Of a stretch of 64,000 nucleotides of DNA, positions 12,377-23,668 are shown one piece after another (position 1 is the first letter of the stretch; each line of letters opens with the position of its first letter). This DNA comes from Cercis canadensis (taxonomy: Eukaryota > Streptophyta > Magnoliopsida > Fabales > Fabaceae). The DNA lies in contig QAOA01001066.1 of assembly GCA_003255065.1 (NCBI GenBank), positions 308,900 to 372,899 of the forward strand. The letters run 5' to 3'. The notes below the pieces were generated by a model. That model was given only the letters and a program-made list of their open reading frames with translations, had not been told where the DNA came from and did not search any database. Made by a program: the position numbers and the translations under genes.

Positions 12377-13699
12377 ATGGACATCTCTCTGAAAGTCACA
12401 CTGCTCTTCGCGATCTCTATCCTCGCTGTGCTCTGCAATCCGAGAGTGACCGCCATTGAAGGACTGGAGGCAAGCTTCGCGCCTTCAACAGCGACAACCA
12501 CGACGTCAACACCTCCACCAACTCCACAAGAAGTCCAAGAACACACGTCCTTCTCTCACACCGCACTCCTCCCTCCGATTTTGTCCCATCTTGGCTTCCA
12601 CGAGCTTGCCACGGCGGCTCCTTCACTCTCTGACTCCGCCAGCGCCACCATTGCATCTGCTTGGACCGGTCCTTCTACGATCTTTGCTCCGTCGGATGCC
12701 TCCCTCCGTACTTGCTTCTCTTGCTCTATCCCTAACCTCCTTCGAGAGCACATTGTTCCTGGACTCTTCACCATCGATTATCTACGGAGACTTGCTTTTG
12801 GTACCAAGATCGAAACCTTGAGTCCAGGCCGTTGCATCACTGTCACCTCTGATACGCTCAATAAGAACACAAGCACAAATGCTAGCGCTAAGGTGTTCAT
12901 CGGAGGGGTGGAGATCACGCAAGCTGATCTCTTCAACAACGGGATGGTGGTTATTCATGGCCTTCAAGGCTTCATCTCTCCACTCTCTCCGTTTTCTTGC
13001 GACGTTGAGAGGATGACCTCGCTCTCGTTCCCGTTCCATCCAGATCACCAATCTGGTCAACATGTACAGGCTTCCGCCTCGGTGCAGCCTGCTATTATGC
13101 GCTTGATGCTCAGAGATGCCATGCTTAGGCTCCGTAACAATGGCTTCAGCATCCTAGCCCTCGCTATGAAGGTGAAGTACGCCGAGCTTGTGACACTCCA
13201 CAACATGACGGTGTTCGCAGTTGACGATCTTTCGATTTTCTCCGGTTCTCACTCTTATATAAGCAACGTCAGGTTCCACATCGTGCCGAACCATTTCTTG
13301 TCGATCTCGGACCTGGAGAAACTTCCAGTGGGAACTCCTCTGCCTACATTGGAACGAGGCCAATCACTGCTTATCACAACCTCCGGTGGAGGTGTTGCTT
13401 CGGCGCCGATGAGGATTAACTACGTGAGGGTTAAGGTGCCGGATGTAATCCGCAACGTCAAGATCGTGGTACACAGTGTGTACTTACCATTTCCACATAT
13501 CAATCCTTTGGCTGCTGCGTACGACAGTTTTCTAGGAGGTGAAGGAGGACCAGAAGAAGGAGCGGCAGCGGCTCATGCATCAGGAGAGCAGACGATTGAA
13601 GGAACGTGCGATGCTATGGACGGTCGTGGAAATTGTGGTGAGACTCCGATGCCTTCGGTCAAGCCTATGGTGGAGATTGAAGATCATCATGGCTTGTGA
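12377..13699 (+). CDS. Fasciclin-like arabinogalactan protein (FLA19/20/21 type)
   Basis: A single uninterrupted exon encodes 440 residues, starting at an ATG in good context (CCGCCATGG). A signal peptide covers about residues 1-26. A short Thr/Pro-rich stretch (41-50), a possible hydroxyproline/glycan site, follows. There are two FAS1 domains: about 62-205, with H1-like TIFAPSDASL (101-110) and H2-like VVIHGLQGFISP, and about 240-373, with MTVFAVDDLSIF and KIVVHSVYLPFP. Several N-glycosylation sequons are visible. The C-terminus is acidic and Gly/Ala-rich and lacks a hydrophobic GPI-attachment tail, so the product may be secreted rather than anchored; this fits the divergent FLA20/21 group. 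FLAs act in cell-wall adhesion and signalling. The third base of codons is GC-rich compared with neighbouring genes. Confidence 0.88.
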   Translation: MDISLKVTLLFAISILAVLCNPRVTAIEGLEASFAPSTATTTTSTPPPTPQEVQEHTSFSHTALLPPILSHLGFHELATAAPSLSDSASATIASAWTGPSTIFAPSDASLRTCFSCSIPNLLREHIVPGLFTIDYLRRLAFGTKIETLSPGRCITVTSDTLNKNTSTNASAKVFIGGVEITQADLFNNGMVVIHGLQGFISPLSPFSCDVERMTSLSFPFHPDHQSGQHVQASASVQPAIMRLMLRDAMLRLRNNGFSILALAMKVKYAELVTLHNMTVFAVDDLSIFSGSHSYISNVRFHIVPNHFLSISDLEKLPVGTPLPTLERGQSLLITTSGGGVASAPMRINYVRVKVPDVIRNVKIVVHSVYLPFPHINPLAAAYDSFLGGEGGPEEGAAAAHASGEQTIEGTCDAMDGRGNCGETPMPSVKPMVEIEDHHGL

Positions 13700-14941
13700 A
13701 CCTGAAAATGGTGCTTCTTTTTCTCTGGTGACATTTCTCTGTGTCTATTATGTTCAGTACATCTTGCTTTGATTCCGTCTATGGTTAGGTTGTTTTAGTT
13801 TGTGTTCAGTCTTAAAGTTGAGCAATGCCAGAGATTAGTTTTCTTCATCAAAGTTGCTTAGTTCTGCGCTCTTTGGTGTGTATGGCATAGTCTAACACTC
13901 AGGTTACTGGAATCTCCATTAATAAATAATTTTCTGGCCCTGAATTTTTGATTTGTTTCCTGATGCTGATAATGTTAACTGATGGACTATACCATATGTG
14001 ATAGATGAACTCAGCCGGTCATTTTGGTTCCTGTTAAGATATCTCCCTCTACTGTTGTTTCTTTTGCACACAGTTCACTTTTTTCGTTTTGGAGTGCGAG
14101 AGTGAAAATTGTCATCTGTACTGAGACCAGCATCTGTAATTTGCTTGGATTCGGAAAATCTGTTAGTCAAAGCCATTAATCTTGAACTGTTATATCTGTC
14201 CTAAGTTAAAAAGTAAAAACTAAGAAGAAGTAACAAGCTGTGGAAGGACAAATTAAATCGTTTTCCAGTCCTGCAGTGTTTACTAAATTGTAATAAAATT
14301 TTGCACTCGCCTTCTGTCTCTTTCGGCGACGAGCACTTTGTTATTACCTCGGCAACACACATCCCTCCACCCTTTCTTGGGGGAGGTGGGTTTGCATTTC
14401 TCCTTGCCGCTAAGAAGTTCATAAAAAACTGTTGGGCTGGGTGGATCTGGTTTGTGATGTTACAGAGACCAAATCTTTCAAACTGGGCTGGCCTGATTTT
14501 TTTTTTGTGTAAATTAAAATGAAATTACTTGTAAAATTCTTCTAATTAAAATATAAAAATTGTGTAAGTAGTATTATTTATGCAACTATTGTAAAAAAGG
14601 TTGGCTACCACATCAATGAAGGATTCTTAGAATTAAAAAGGTTCAATTAATTAAGAAAAATATTTAGAGCATGCTAAGCTTACTTGATCTTTATTGGGAC
14701 AAAAATTTTTATCATAAAAAATATATTATAAGATAGTGATTTTTAGAATCATAAAAGGTTTGGAGGCCACAAATATGATATATATGATTAAATTTCATTT
14801 TCATTACAAAATAGAGATATTTTTATATAAAAAAATATTGTTTTTCATTATGTAATATATTATATTAAATGAAAGAAAATTAAATAGACAATATATAAGG
14901 GTCGGGCTGGCCCACTGGTCTGATAGTGAGCTGAGATAGCC
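13700..14941. other. FLA 3' region and AT-rich spacer
   Basis: The first 250 bases are probably the FLA 3' untranslated region (AATAAATAA-type signals near 13920). No gene is visible in the rest. Frames at 14201-14522 on both strands are mutual shadows without motifs. The spacer ends at the target duplication of element G. Confidence 0.5.
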
Positions 14942-15402
14942 GGCACTTTGACCTAATAATTAGTATTTGTAGACTTATTTACCTATATGTAATAGGGTGA
15001 AAGTTATATACCGAAATATTATAATTTTAGGAAAATTGAAAATTTAAAAGCTGGAGTTAGCGGGCCCCACCGAACACGCTAGGGGACCCACGGCGTGTCC
15101 CAATGGAACGTGCCACCACTCGGGCGGCGTGTCCATCTAAGAAAAGCTGCCACATCAGACAAGGTTGGACACTCAGTGGGTCCCCTAGCGTGTTCCATTG
15201 GGACGTGCCGTGGGTCCCCTGGCGTGTTCCATTGGGACGTGCCATGGGTCCCCTGGCGTGTCCGGTGGGGCCCACGCCATCTAGCAGCTTTTTTTTTTTT
15301 TTTTTTAATTTTTCTAAAACTATAATATTTCGGTATATAACTTTCACCTTATTACATATAGGTAAATAAGTCTACAAACACTAATTATTAGATCAAAGTG
15401 CC
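14942..15402. mobile_element. Foldback MULE-like element G (GGCACTTTGACC subtype)
   Basis: Inverted terminal arms of about 115 bp begin GGCACTTTGACCTAATAATT and end with the mirror image GATCAAAGTGCC. A perfect 9-bp target duplication, GAGATAGCC, flanks the element (14933-14941 and 15403-15411). The core, 15060-15290, is strikingly GC-rich against AT-rich surroundings. It consists of repeated and inverted units built on GGCGTGTTCCATTGGGACG and TGGGTCCCCT. No transposase frame is present. The 9-bp duplication and long arms place it with Mutator-like elements. It shares its end sequence with nested element D2 at 28255-29191. Confidence 0.87.
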
Positions 15403-15411
15403 GAGATAGCC

Positions 15412-16297
15412 ATATGCCAGCTCGATTAATTCAGGCTAGCCTGACCTGGGACCAAAAATTATCTATGCCCTGATTGCCCTAGAATATCCTCTCACATAAG
15501 TTGCCGTAACTCTTGTGGGAAGGAAAAAAAATTTTATCACACTCTCAAAATTTGATACCATAATCTTTTTGAATTTTATAAATTGATTAAATTCAGTATT
15601 TAGAACTTTTCAAACACTACGAATTTTATTTTTAAAATTATTAACACAAATTTTAATATAGAATATTAATTCTAAAGCTTTCGGTCATATTAAACACACA
15701 CTTGCATTTCACTAATATATACTCCATATGTCAAAAAAAATAAAAATGCATGTTATCAAATTATCAACTACTATAACCATGTTGAACACAAAGAAGAGAT
15801 GACAATTTGTAACACGTCAAGGCAGAAGTACTACTAAATGAAGGCAGGAATATTATACAACCCATAATAACAGTCCCAATCAACTCAAGGCTCAATTTAT
15901 ACACTAGCGCTGATACAAACTGCACTGCCTGAGTTTTTAATAATTTACACAAAAAGAATCAAATTGTATATTGTCTCTGGAAAATGTAAATGCTCAATTC
16001 ATAAACAGTATGAAGAATTTGTTTTGTTATGGATGATAGCTGGTAAAAATCACTGCTATTACTACAATGAAAGGACAAAAATATTCTTACTTAGGGTATA
16101 CTTTCTCTACATCTAACCAACTTTTTTCACTTAACTCATTTTATACATACCCCCTGAGGCAACGACAGTTATAGGTTTGTAGCCAAGGGAAAATGCCTGA
16201 ATTAATGATCGGAGAACCTGAACATCAGCTGGAAGGCAACAGACACATTGAATTTAACTATAAGCGATGACGGATGAAGGCAAGTTCAGAAATTGAG
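15412..16297. other. Spacer and ascorbate oxidase 3' region
   Basis: No gene is visible. Because the oxidase reads leftward and stops at 16298, roughly the last 200-300 bases are expected to be its 3' untranslated region. The rest is AT-rich without recognisable repeats. Confidence 0.5.
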
Positions 16298-18484
16298 TTA
16301 GCGGCGGTGCAAGGTCTTGGTGTCACCACAGCCCATGATGGATGAAGGCAAGTCCCCTAATGTCTCTATTCCTTCTTCAAAAATGACACCCATACCCATA
16401 TAGAAATGAGACTCTATATGGCAATGGAAAGACCACACACCAGGGTTGTTTGTCCGAAACCTCAAAGCAGTCCAACCAAAGGGATGCACAGCCACGGTGT
16501 TCTTCATTATGGGATTTACCAAATTGTATTTCCTAGTATCGTTATACATGTCAAACTTACCCTCTCCGTATCCCAGAACCCAGAAATCGTGCCCGTGAAG
16601 ATGCCATGGATGTGTCTCGCTGTTATCTTTGGTCATTGTGTTGGCGTTTTGAAGTATGATATCAACTGTGGTATTGAACTGCAGCCGGTAAATGCCATTG
16701 CTAGTTGTGGCATTTGAGTTGTTTGCTACGCTATAAATGTCATAGTTGAGAAAATCGTAGCGATCAGGGGGAGGGGTCTGATCAAATGCATCCGTTATGT
16801 TCTCTTTAAGGGCAATCAGATAAGGGGTGTGAGGGAGGTTTAAAGAGACATTGTTGACGGACCAACGGCGAATTTCAGATACGTTGTTCTGTGTGTTGAG
16901 GAATACCATGACTCTATCTGAGGTTGGGGGAGGTGTTATTATGTAACCTTGGCGAGCCTTAATGGCACTACTTTGTTTCAATCGGGAGTCAACATCATCC
17001 CAAGCAGGGGCAGGTGGTGGAGATGTTGGAGGGGACCGCCGTGGATGGTTGGGATAGTAATTGAAAACGGCTAAACCAGGTGGGGTAGTTCTGTTTCGGC
17101 TAACCACATTTGTGGTGACCCAGTAATTCCTTGATGGGTCTTGATCAGCTTTCACAAGAACAGAGTATGTCTCGCCAGAGTATATGAAGAGATTTTGAAC
17201 CACGAAAGGCTCAACGTAGTGACCATCTGCTTCAACCACTGTCATATTATGGCCCTGAATTGAATTTAAATATTGAAAAAAAAAAAAAACAAATTATGTC
17301 AGCAACAGGACAGGAGAATGTTATGCCAGACAAGAAGATGATGATCTTAGCAACACGGGAAAGTTAAAAGTTACCTCTATCTGGAAAGCAAGTGCTGATA
17401 GAGAAGTCAAGCTAGCAATTCTGAGTCGGTATGTTCGACCAGGAACCACGGTCTGCACATAGGGAGAGCAATCAGGATTTGATGTGTTACAAACACCAGG
17501 TTCAGTCAGCTTTGAGCAGTCAAATTTTCCTTTTCCTTGAATCAGAAGCGACTGGGCGAAGGCGAAGGCGAAGAAGTAAGAAAATAGAAATTAAAGTTAG
17601 ACAACCGAAAGAATTGAATGAAATGAAACCAAGGAAATAGAGAGCAGAGTCATTTACCTGAGGCTCCCCGACCCAGACAAAAGGAATTGAAGACAACCCA
17701 GCAGCTTGGTCATTAGTGCTGTTATGGTACCAATCGTTGAGAATAATGCTTCGATCATGGTCATAAGTAAAGGGTTCAGGTTGACGAGGTGATACGCGGA
17801 TTAATCCATATAGCCCCGCTTCTCTTTGCATTCCATAATGGGCATGGTATAAATATGTTCCAGCCTACACAATTAACAAAATCAGGTTACAGATTCATGA
17901 AACATGAATAATCAAACACAAATACAATAAATATAGCTATTTTGAAACAAAACAGAGGTATTAAGCATTTCATTAGACAGATAGATAGATATTAACATTA
18001 TTACTCAGGCAAAGTTGTTTAACTTACCCTATCAACAACAAACTGATACTTAAAGGTGTCTCCAGGCAGTATCGGGCATTGAGTTACACCTTCTGTTCCA
18101 TCAAACCATGGAGTTCCAATCTGCCATTATTTAAAGACCACAAACAAAATTGATATACATAAAAATTAAAATGTGTCTAAGTGAATCAATTAAGTATAAA
18201 GGCTTTACCTGTCTAATTCCATGCCAATGGACAGCAAGGTTTTCTGTCGGCAAACTGTTTTCAAGTTCAACAATTATGGAATCCCCTTCCTCTGCCACGA
18301 TGGTGGGACCTGGAGTACGGCCATTAATGGTGATAACCAGCTTCCTGTAGCAATCGGGGGACTTATATTCGTACTTTACCTTCCACTTGTAATGTCTAAC
18401 TCTGGCCTCAGCGGCGGGAAAATTCACTAAACAGACCAACAAATATAGAACCAAAATAGTTGGCACAATTTTTGCGCCCTTCAT
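16298..18484 (-). CDS. L-ascorbate oxidase (multicopper oxidase)
   Basis: Five exons on the minus strand (18484-18209, 18120-18028, 17864-17658, 17551-17375, 17254-16298), all in phase, encode 569 residues, the normal length for the family. A signal peptide covers about 1-27, so the enzyme is apoplastic. It oxidises ascorbate to monodehydroascorbate and reduces oxygen to water. All copper ligand motifs are intact: HWHG at 86-89 and YHAHYG at 129-134 (trinuclear centre), [10 protein letters not shown] at 466-475, and [12 protein letters not shown] at 528-539, which includes the type-1 Cys, His and axial Met. Three plastocyanin-like domains follow the usual order, with many N-glycosylation sequons. 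It lies next to a TRAPPC12-like and then a NEN4-like gene, the same trio I recall at At4g39810-39830. Downstream and upstream copies of its 5' part are described separately. Confidence 0.95.
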
Positions 18485-20460
18485 AAGGATATAATATCAC
18501 TGTATCTTAAACTAATAGAGAAGAACTTTTTTTTTTTGCGAGTATGACTATATAAAATCAAGGTACTCGCTTCTTATATTCTCTTGCTTTTTCTCTTTTA
18601 CAAGTTTTCTCTCCGTTATGCTTTTGCTGCGCGCAGATTTATAATAGCAGAGTGAAATAAACAAGCTACTTAGTGAATCTAGAGAATAGAGATGCTTAAT
18701 TTCTGGTTTTCTGCTGCCAAATCAACTCTTAAGCTTGATAATTTGGTTGCTCAGACCCTAGGCTCTATTATACTTATACTAATAGTTTATGATTGGTATG
18801 CCAGATGAAGTCAAACTTAGCAGCTGTTAAAATTTCTAGTCATTTTCCTCAGAATTTCCTCTGATGTCGGCTGCATCTTGGACAATGCAAGTTGTCATCG
18901 AAAAGTCTCAACTCTTAATGTGTGTGGGCCGTCGGATAATTCAGATGCTATTGTACCCTTTGTACTATGTAGTCTTTTTCGTAAAAAATAAGAATAAAGA
19001 TAAATTATTTTAATATTATTGAGCAAAACACCACTAATATGTCTAAAAATCTATAAAAAAAGACATATAGAAAATTATCTAAAAAATTATTTTCAAAGAA
19101 ATATTGGTCGTGGTTACTTATTTATTGGATTTCTTTTGTCTTTTCTTTAAAAAGAGACCTCTTCTAAATTCCAATTGCAAACTGTCAAAAGAGGAAAAGT
19201 AGCACCAGACGACATTTTCTTTTCTTTACTTTTTTTTTTTTTTTTTTTTTTNTTTCATGTTTAGTTCTGACTTTTTTCTTTTTTTTAGCTTTCGTTGAAG
19301 CAACTCGGTTAAATCAAACATTGAAAAAATAAAACCGCGTTTGTCGGTTCAAACTAGAAAGTACTATAAGAATAAGAACAAGTCATCCACAATTGACAAG
19401 GTACTCAAGATTAATAAACAATGAAATATAAACTTCTCATGTAAAATTCTCCCCCCTTTAATTGTTGCCCCTTGCCCTTTCTGGTCAAACACGCGACTTT
19501 GATTTTGAGCAAGCCAGAAACCACCATGATTTTTCTTTGCTATTAATAACATTCGGATATTTCTTGGTCAGTTAGATATATATCATATCATGGTCAATGT
19601 CATATTTACCTATAATTTAATTCATAATTTCACTTAAAAATTAGCCAAGTAGGTTAAAATTATATTTAGAGTTACTTAGAAGGGAAAAAAAAAAAAAAGA
19701 TAGAGAAGGAATAAAGCTTTCTTCTTTTTTCTTTGAAAGATTTATTTTAAAAAAAATAGAGAAGATCGGTGGGGTAAGATGCAAGTCCCACACTCATTTT
19801 TTGGTCTATTTTTGTATTTCTCCAAATTAGAGGGTTTAGAAAATAAATATATTAAAATGACTATTATATCTCTTTATTTTTTTAAAAAATTTTCACCATT
19901 TTATTAAGAAATAAGTGTATTATATTATTTAATTTATGTTAAATATGTCTATTTTAATAATAAATGATAAACTAGTAAAAATAATTTTTCCTTTCCTTTC
20001 ATCTCCTTTTACTCATTTTAATTATATAAACAAAGGAGAAAAAAACTCTTTTTATTTTCTTTCCCTTCTTTTCTCTCTCTTTCTTTTCCTCTCCTTTCCT
20101 CTCTTTTCCTTTCTTTTCACTTCAAACTCCCAAAAAGAACCTTAATGCTTCGCTGAAATACACTTAAATGATTTATAAGACAATTTGACTAACAAGTATA
20201 GATAGTGATGATATTTTACCGATTTACTTTGGATTTGAGACATATATGATGGTTTTGTCACATTTTCAATTTTAGGGAAAAAGATAATTGAGCTATTCAG
20301 TACAGCTTAATTTTTTAATGATTGTTAAAAACAAGTTTATGTATGTTTTAACAATGAAAAGTAACCATTTAATTTCAATAAATGTAAGGGAGATTTCTTT
20401 ACCCAAAAAAAAAAAAATGTAAAGGAGATTATCAAATAACTTGTAGCTAAGAAGACTTGA
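18485..20460. repeat. Ascorbate oxidase upstream region, source of a local duplication
   Basis: This contains the oxidase promoter and AT-rich spacer. Several blocks recur in the same order 1-2.5 kb further right: about 18670-18700 (CTAGAGAATAGAG) recurs at 21175, about 19460-19670 at 21215-21390, and about 20142-20420 at 21396-21680. The intervening parts are missing in the second copy. The position 19252 is an N within a poly-T run. Confidence 0.75.
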
Positions 20461-20623
20461 ATTTATTAACTTTAAAAAAACTTACATAAGAATAGCCCTA
20501 AAAAAGCTTGCAACACCAGAAAACATACATAAGAATAACCCACATCAAAGAGTTAAATCAATTAATTTGGAAAGAGAAAGGCAAATTGAAAACGGACGAC
20601 AAAATATACCATGAACCTATACA

Positions 20624-20757
20624 AACTGTTCTGAAGTTCATCTATGATGATATCCCCTTCCTCTGCCACGATGGTTGGACCTGGAATACGGCCATTAATG
20701 GTGATAACCAGCTTCCTGTAGCAATCGGGGGACTTATATTCGTACTTTACCTTCTCT
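20624..20757 (-). pseudogene. Ascorbate oxidase exon 1 fragment
   Basis: About 110 bases match the coding part of ascorbate oxidase exon 1 (18268-18380), covering the [19 protein letters not shown] and [12 protein letters not shown] region, with a few substitutions (for example one Thr-Pro-Gly codon region reads through differently). It lacks the signal peptide, the copper motifs and all other exons, so it cannot make an enzyme. It marks the left end of the local duplication. Confidence 0.85.
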
Positions 20758-20878
20758 GGTTTTTTTTTTAAATTAAATATAATCCACTAAAAATAAATTA
20801 ATAAAATGTTTAAATTCACTTCTACAAATATAACTCAAAGTTCAATAGCACACTTGTTACTTAATCTACTTTCTAAAA

Positions 20879-20882
<4 letters not shown>

Positions 20883-20921
<39 letters not shown>
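20883..20921. repeat. (TA)n microsatellite
   Basis: An uninterrupted TA run of about 19 units, seen directly. Confidence 0.95.
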
Positions 20922-20926
<5 letters not shown>

Positions 20927-21734
20927 AAACTAAATAATTTAATAGTCTTAGTTGGGATTTTAATACTTTTNTTTTGTCTTTTTATCTTCTTCTTTGTTTG
21001 TGTTTTTCTCTTCTTCTTTCCTATGTTCTTTGTTTGTGTTTTTCTCTTCTTCTTTCCCATGCCTACTTACAACTTCCTTATCTCTTTCTCTTCTCGTGTC
21101 TTTCACTCTCAAGAGCAATCAACCAAAATTTTCTCTTCTTCTTTGCAGCATTTGCTTGTGTCACAGGCTACTCGGAGAATCTAGAGAATAGAGAGGCTTA
21201 ATTCCCCCTTAATTTCGTTTTTGCCCCTTTCCCTTTCTGGTCAAACCACCATGATTTTTCTTTGCTTTTAATAACGTTAGGATATTTCTTGGTCAATTAT
21301 ATATATCATATAATAGTCAATGTCGTATTTACCTATAATTTAATTCATAAGTTCACTTAAAAATTAGCCAAGTAGGTTAAAATTATATTTAATGTTGTGC
21401 TGAAATACACTTAAATGATTTATAAGACAATTTGACTAACAAGTACAGATAGTGATGATATTTTACCCATTTACTTTGTGTTTGAGACATATATGATGGT
21501 TTTGTCACATTTTCAATTTTAGGGAAAAAGATAATTGAGTTATTCAGTACAGCTTAATTTTTTAATGATTGTTAAAAACAAGTTTATGTATGTTTTAACA
21601 ATGAAAAGTAACCATGTAATTTCAATAAATGTAAGAGAGATTTCTTTACCAAAAAAAAAAAAAATGTAAGGGAGATTACCAAATGGTTTGCAGCTAAGTA
21701 GTATGGAAGAATTATAGGTTTTGTATTTGAACCC

Positions 21735-22270
21735 AAAGTTATCTTATTTTCTAAAACAAACTTGAAATAATTGATTTATATACATGTCACTTACACATTA
21801 ACTATTTTTATATGATATAACATACCACATAAATACTAAAAGTATCTAAGAAACCTACTAAAAAAAAATGTAAGCGCGATTTGATTAATATATTATTATC
21901 TCTAACATATTTCAACAATTGTCTGTTTAAATATAAAAATAAAATTTATTACATGGTTATGATAAAAAGTACTTTAATTTTATTTTTCTGATTATTATTA
22001 TTTTACTTTTATTTTAATAAATATTTATGGAAATAAAATTTTATTATTTTAATTACAAATAAAAAATTATTTAGATACTTTTGGTATTTATATAGTATGT
22101 TATATCATATGAGAATAATTAATGTGTGAATGATATGTATACAAGTTAATTATTTTTAAGTTTGTTTAAAAAATAAGATAAATTATATTTATATTTAATA
22201 AAATATAAAAATTACGTATATTTATCATATTAATATAATATGATAGAGTCTTTCGTTACAAATAAGATTT
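21735..22270. repeat. Inverted pair of MITE family N
   Basis: The left half (about 21735-21880) carries TTATTTTCTAAAACAAACTT...CACTTACACATTAACTATTTT, and the right half (about 22060-22270) carries its mirror image, with about 180 bp between. Single copies recur at about 35578-35790, 43370-43580 and 63545-63745. The conserved core reads from an AAACAAACTTGAAA block to a CATAAATACCAAAAGTATCT block. No frame is present. This is typical of a nonautonomous MITE; the superfamily is not determined. Confidence 0.6.
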
Positions 22271-22452
22271 TAAAATCAACATTTTCTACATCTACAAGGT
22301 TATACGGCCGATTATGGATCACCAGGTGGATTTATGGCCCATATGTCCAACAACCTGTGAAATGCACATGCGGTCAATAGCTGGCCCAATCCCCTCCTCT
22401 CTCCGCAGAGGCTTACCTTAAACCAAACCCAAAGCTTAAACGGAAGACCTTG

Positions 22453-22464
22453 AACCCTAACCCT
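22453..22464 (+). promoter_or_regulatory. Telo-box-like AACCCTAACCCT upstream of TRAPPC12
   Basis: AACCCTAACCCT lies about 75 bases ahead of the start codon. Telo-boxes near transcription starts are common in plant genes expressed in dividing cells. The role here is inferred. Confidence 0.4.
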
Positions 22465-22537
22465 GTTTCTGGTTGGTAATCAACTCCGGTAAGATTCGTT
22501 TTACTCCGGCCGGCCAGTGGTTGAGACACCGCGAGCT

Positions 22538-23668
22538 ATGGACTCAGAGTCTTCTTCCGATTCCGAAATGGTCACGTCTAATATGGAAAATCTATCAATC
22601 TCCACCGATCCGCTGATGAACCAGTTCGGGTCACTCAACGACATTTGCCACGAGCTTGGTTCTCTCCAAGATCTCGCAAACCGTGGTTCGTGGCGCTCTA
22701 TAATCGACAAGGTTTCCCGAGCAAGAGCCCTCTCTCTCCTCCACAAACCCCATGACCACCTTACCTATCTCGCCTACAACGTCCTCGCCCTCACCAAACT
22801 GCGCCGTTTTAATGAAGCCTCTACGGAACTTGACTCCATGGAAGACCTTGACAGTTCTCGTTACAGGTACGAAACATACCCGAAAATTTATCCGAATCGC
22901 ACCGGTTCTATGGTTCCTTTCTGCCTCCGTTGGCTCTACGCCCTGATTCCATTTAAATTGGGCCAGCGCCAGGAAGGGCTAGATCGATTATACATTCTCC
23001 TTGACGTTGTGCGTGAAAAGTTGAAGGATAAGGAAAGTAAAAACCTTTCTGTTTCTCTTAACGTGTGGAAAAAGAGGGAGGTCTTTGTCATGAATTGTAT
23101 AATCGGACAACATTTGAGCAACAAAGAGTTTAGTGTGTGTTTGAGTTTGATTAAAGATTTACTGAGTCGTGATTCTTCGGATCCCGTATTAATTTCCAAG
23201 CTTGGGTATATTCAAATGCAAATTGGTGATTTAGAGGGCGCCAAAATTTCATTTAGTCAAATCGAGGGTTTGATGAAAGAGGGCAAGAGCAAAGGATCAC
23301 TGAGCGAGACTGAGCTTAAGAATCTTGTGAACCGAAATAAGGCCTTGGTATATATGGTTGGGAAGGATTACGTCTCTGCAGTAAGGGAGTATGAGGAGTG
23401 CATAGAGAGGGATCATGCAGACGTAGTGGCTATTAATAACAAAGCTCTTTGTTTGATGTATCTGAGAGATTTGTCTGATTCTATCAAAGTAATAGAAAAT
23501 GCTCTTGAGAGGGTTCCGACGGTTGCTCTGAATGAGACCCTTGTTGTGAATTTATGTAGTATGTACGAGTTGGCATATGTTAATCACTCTGATATAAAGA
23601 GAACACTTAGTAATTGGATAGCTCGTGTTGCTCCTGATGACTTTGATGCAACCTGTACTCGAACATGA
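22538..23668 (+). CDS. TRAPPC12-like tetratricopeptide repeat protein
   Basis: One exon encodes 376 residues from the ATG at 22538 (MDSESSSDSEM); an in-frame GTG lies upstream but is not a plausible plant start. After an acidic, Ser-rich N-terminus and a helical region, the C-terminal half shows degenerate TPR units (for example KLGYIQMQIGDLEGAKISFSQ, VGKDYVSAVREYEECIERDH, NKALCLMYLRDLSDSIKVIE). The family, recalled as At4g39820, is the plant TRAPPC12 homologue, a subunit of the TRAPP tethering complex in ER-Golgi and trans-Golgi traffic. It sits between the ascorbate oxidase and NEN4-like genes, as in Arabidopsis. A GT donor-like site directly after the stop (GAG/GTACTT) would allow a spliced 3' untranslated region. 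Confidence 0.82.
   Translation: MDSESSSDSEMVTSNMENLSISTDPLMNQFGSLNDICHELGSLQDLANRGSWRSIIDKVSRARALSLLHKPHDHLTYLAYNVLALTKLRRFNEASTELDSMEDLDSSRYRYETYPKIYPNRTGSMVPFCLRWLYALIPFKLGQRQEGLDRLYILLDVVREKLKDKESKNLSVSLNVWKKREVFVMNCIIGQHLSNKEFSVCLSLIKDLLSRDSSDPVLISKLGYIQMQIGDLEGAKISFSQIEGLMKEGKSKGSLSETELKNLVNRNKALVYMVGKDYVSAVREYEECIERDHADVVAINNKALCLMYLRDLSDSIKVIENALERVPTVALNETLVVNLCSMYELAYVNHSDIKRTLSNWIARVAPDDFDATCTRT

Larger units (their letters stand above)
20506..21720. repeat. Deleted second copy of the ascorbate oxidase 5' region
   Basis: Blocks matching about 18270-20460 are present in order with large deletions, preceded by about 110 bases (20490-20620) that match two separate pieces near 33.1-33.2 and 33.46-33.62 kb. 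The copy therefore is a mosaic. Divergence of a few percent plus indels indicates it is not very recent. The segment 20970-21170 has a short tandem duplication (TTTTTCTCTTCTTCTTTCC twice) unique to this copy. The base at 20971 is N. Confidence 0.75.

Noticed and set aside
12325..13363. Long antisense and alternate frames across the FLA gene
   Set aside because: They are shadows caused by GC-rich third codon positions; none has a motif, while the 440-residue frame has a signal peptide and FAS1 domains.
22517..22537. Upstream in-frame GTG as TRAPPC12 start
   Set aside because: Nuclear plant genes start at ATG with rare exceptions. The ATG at 22538 gives a normal protein.
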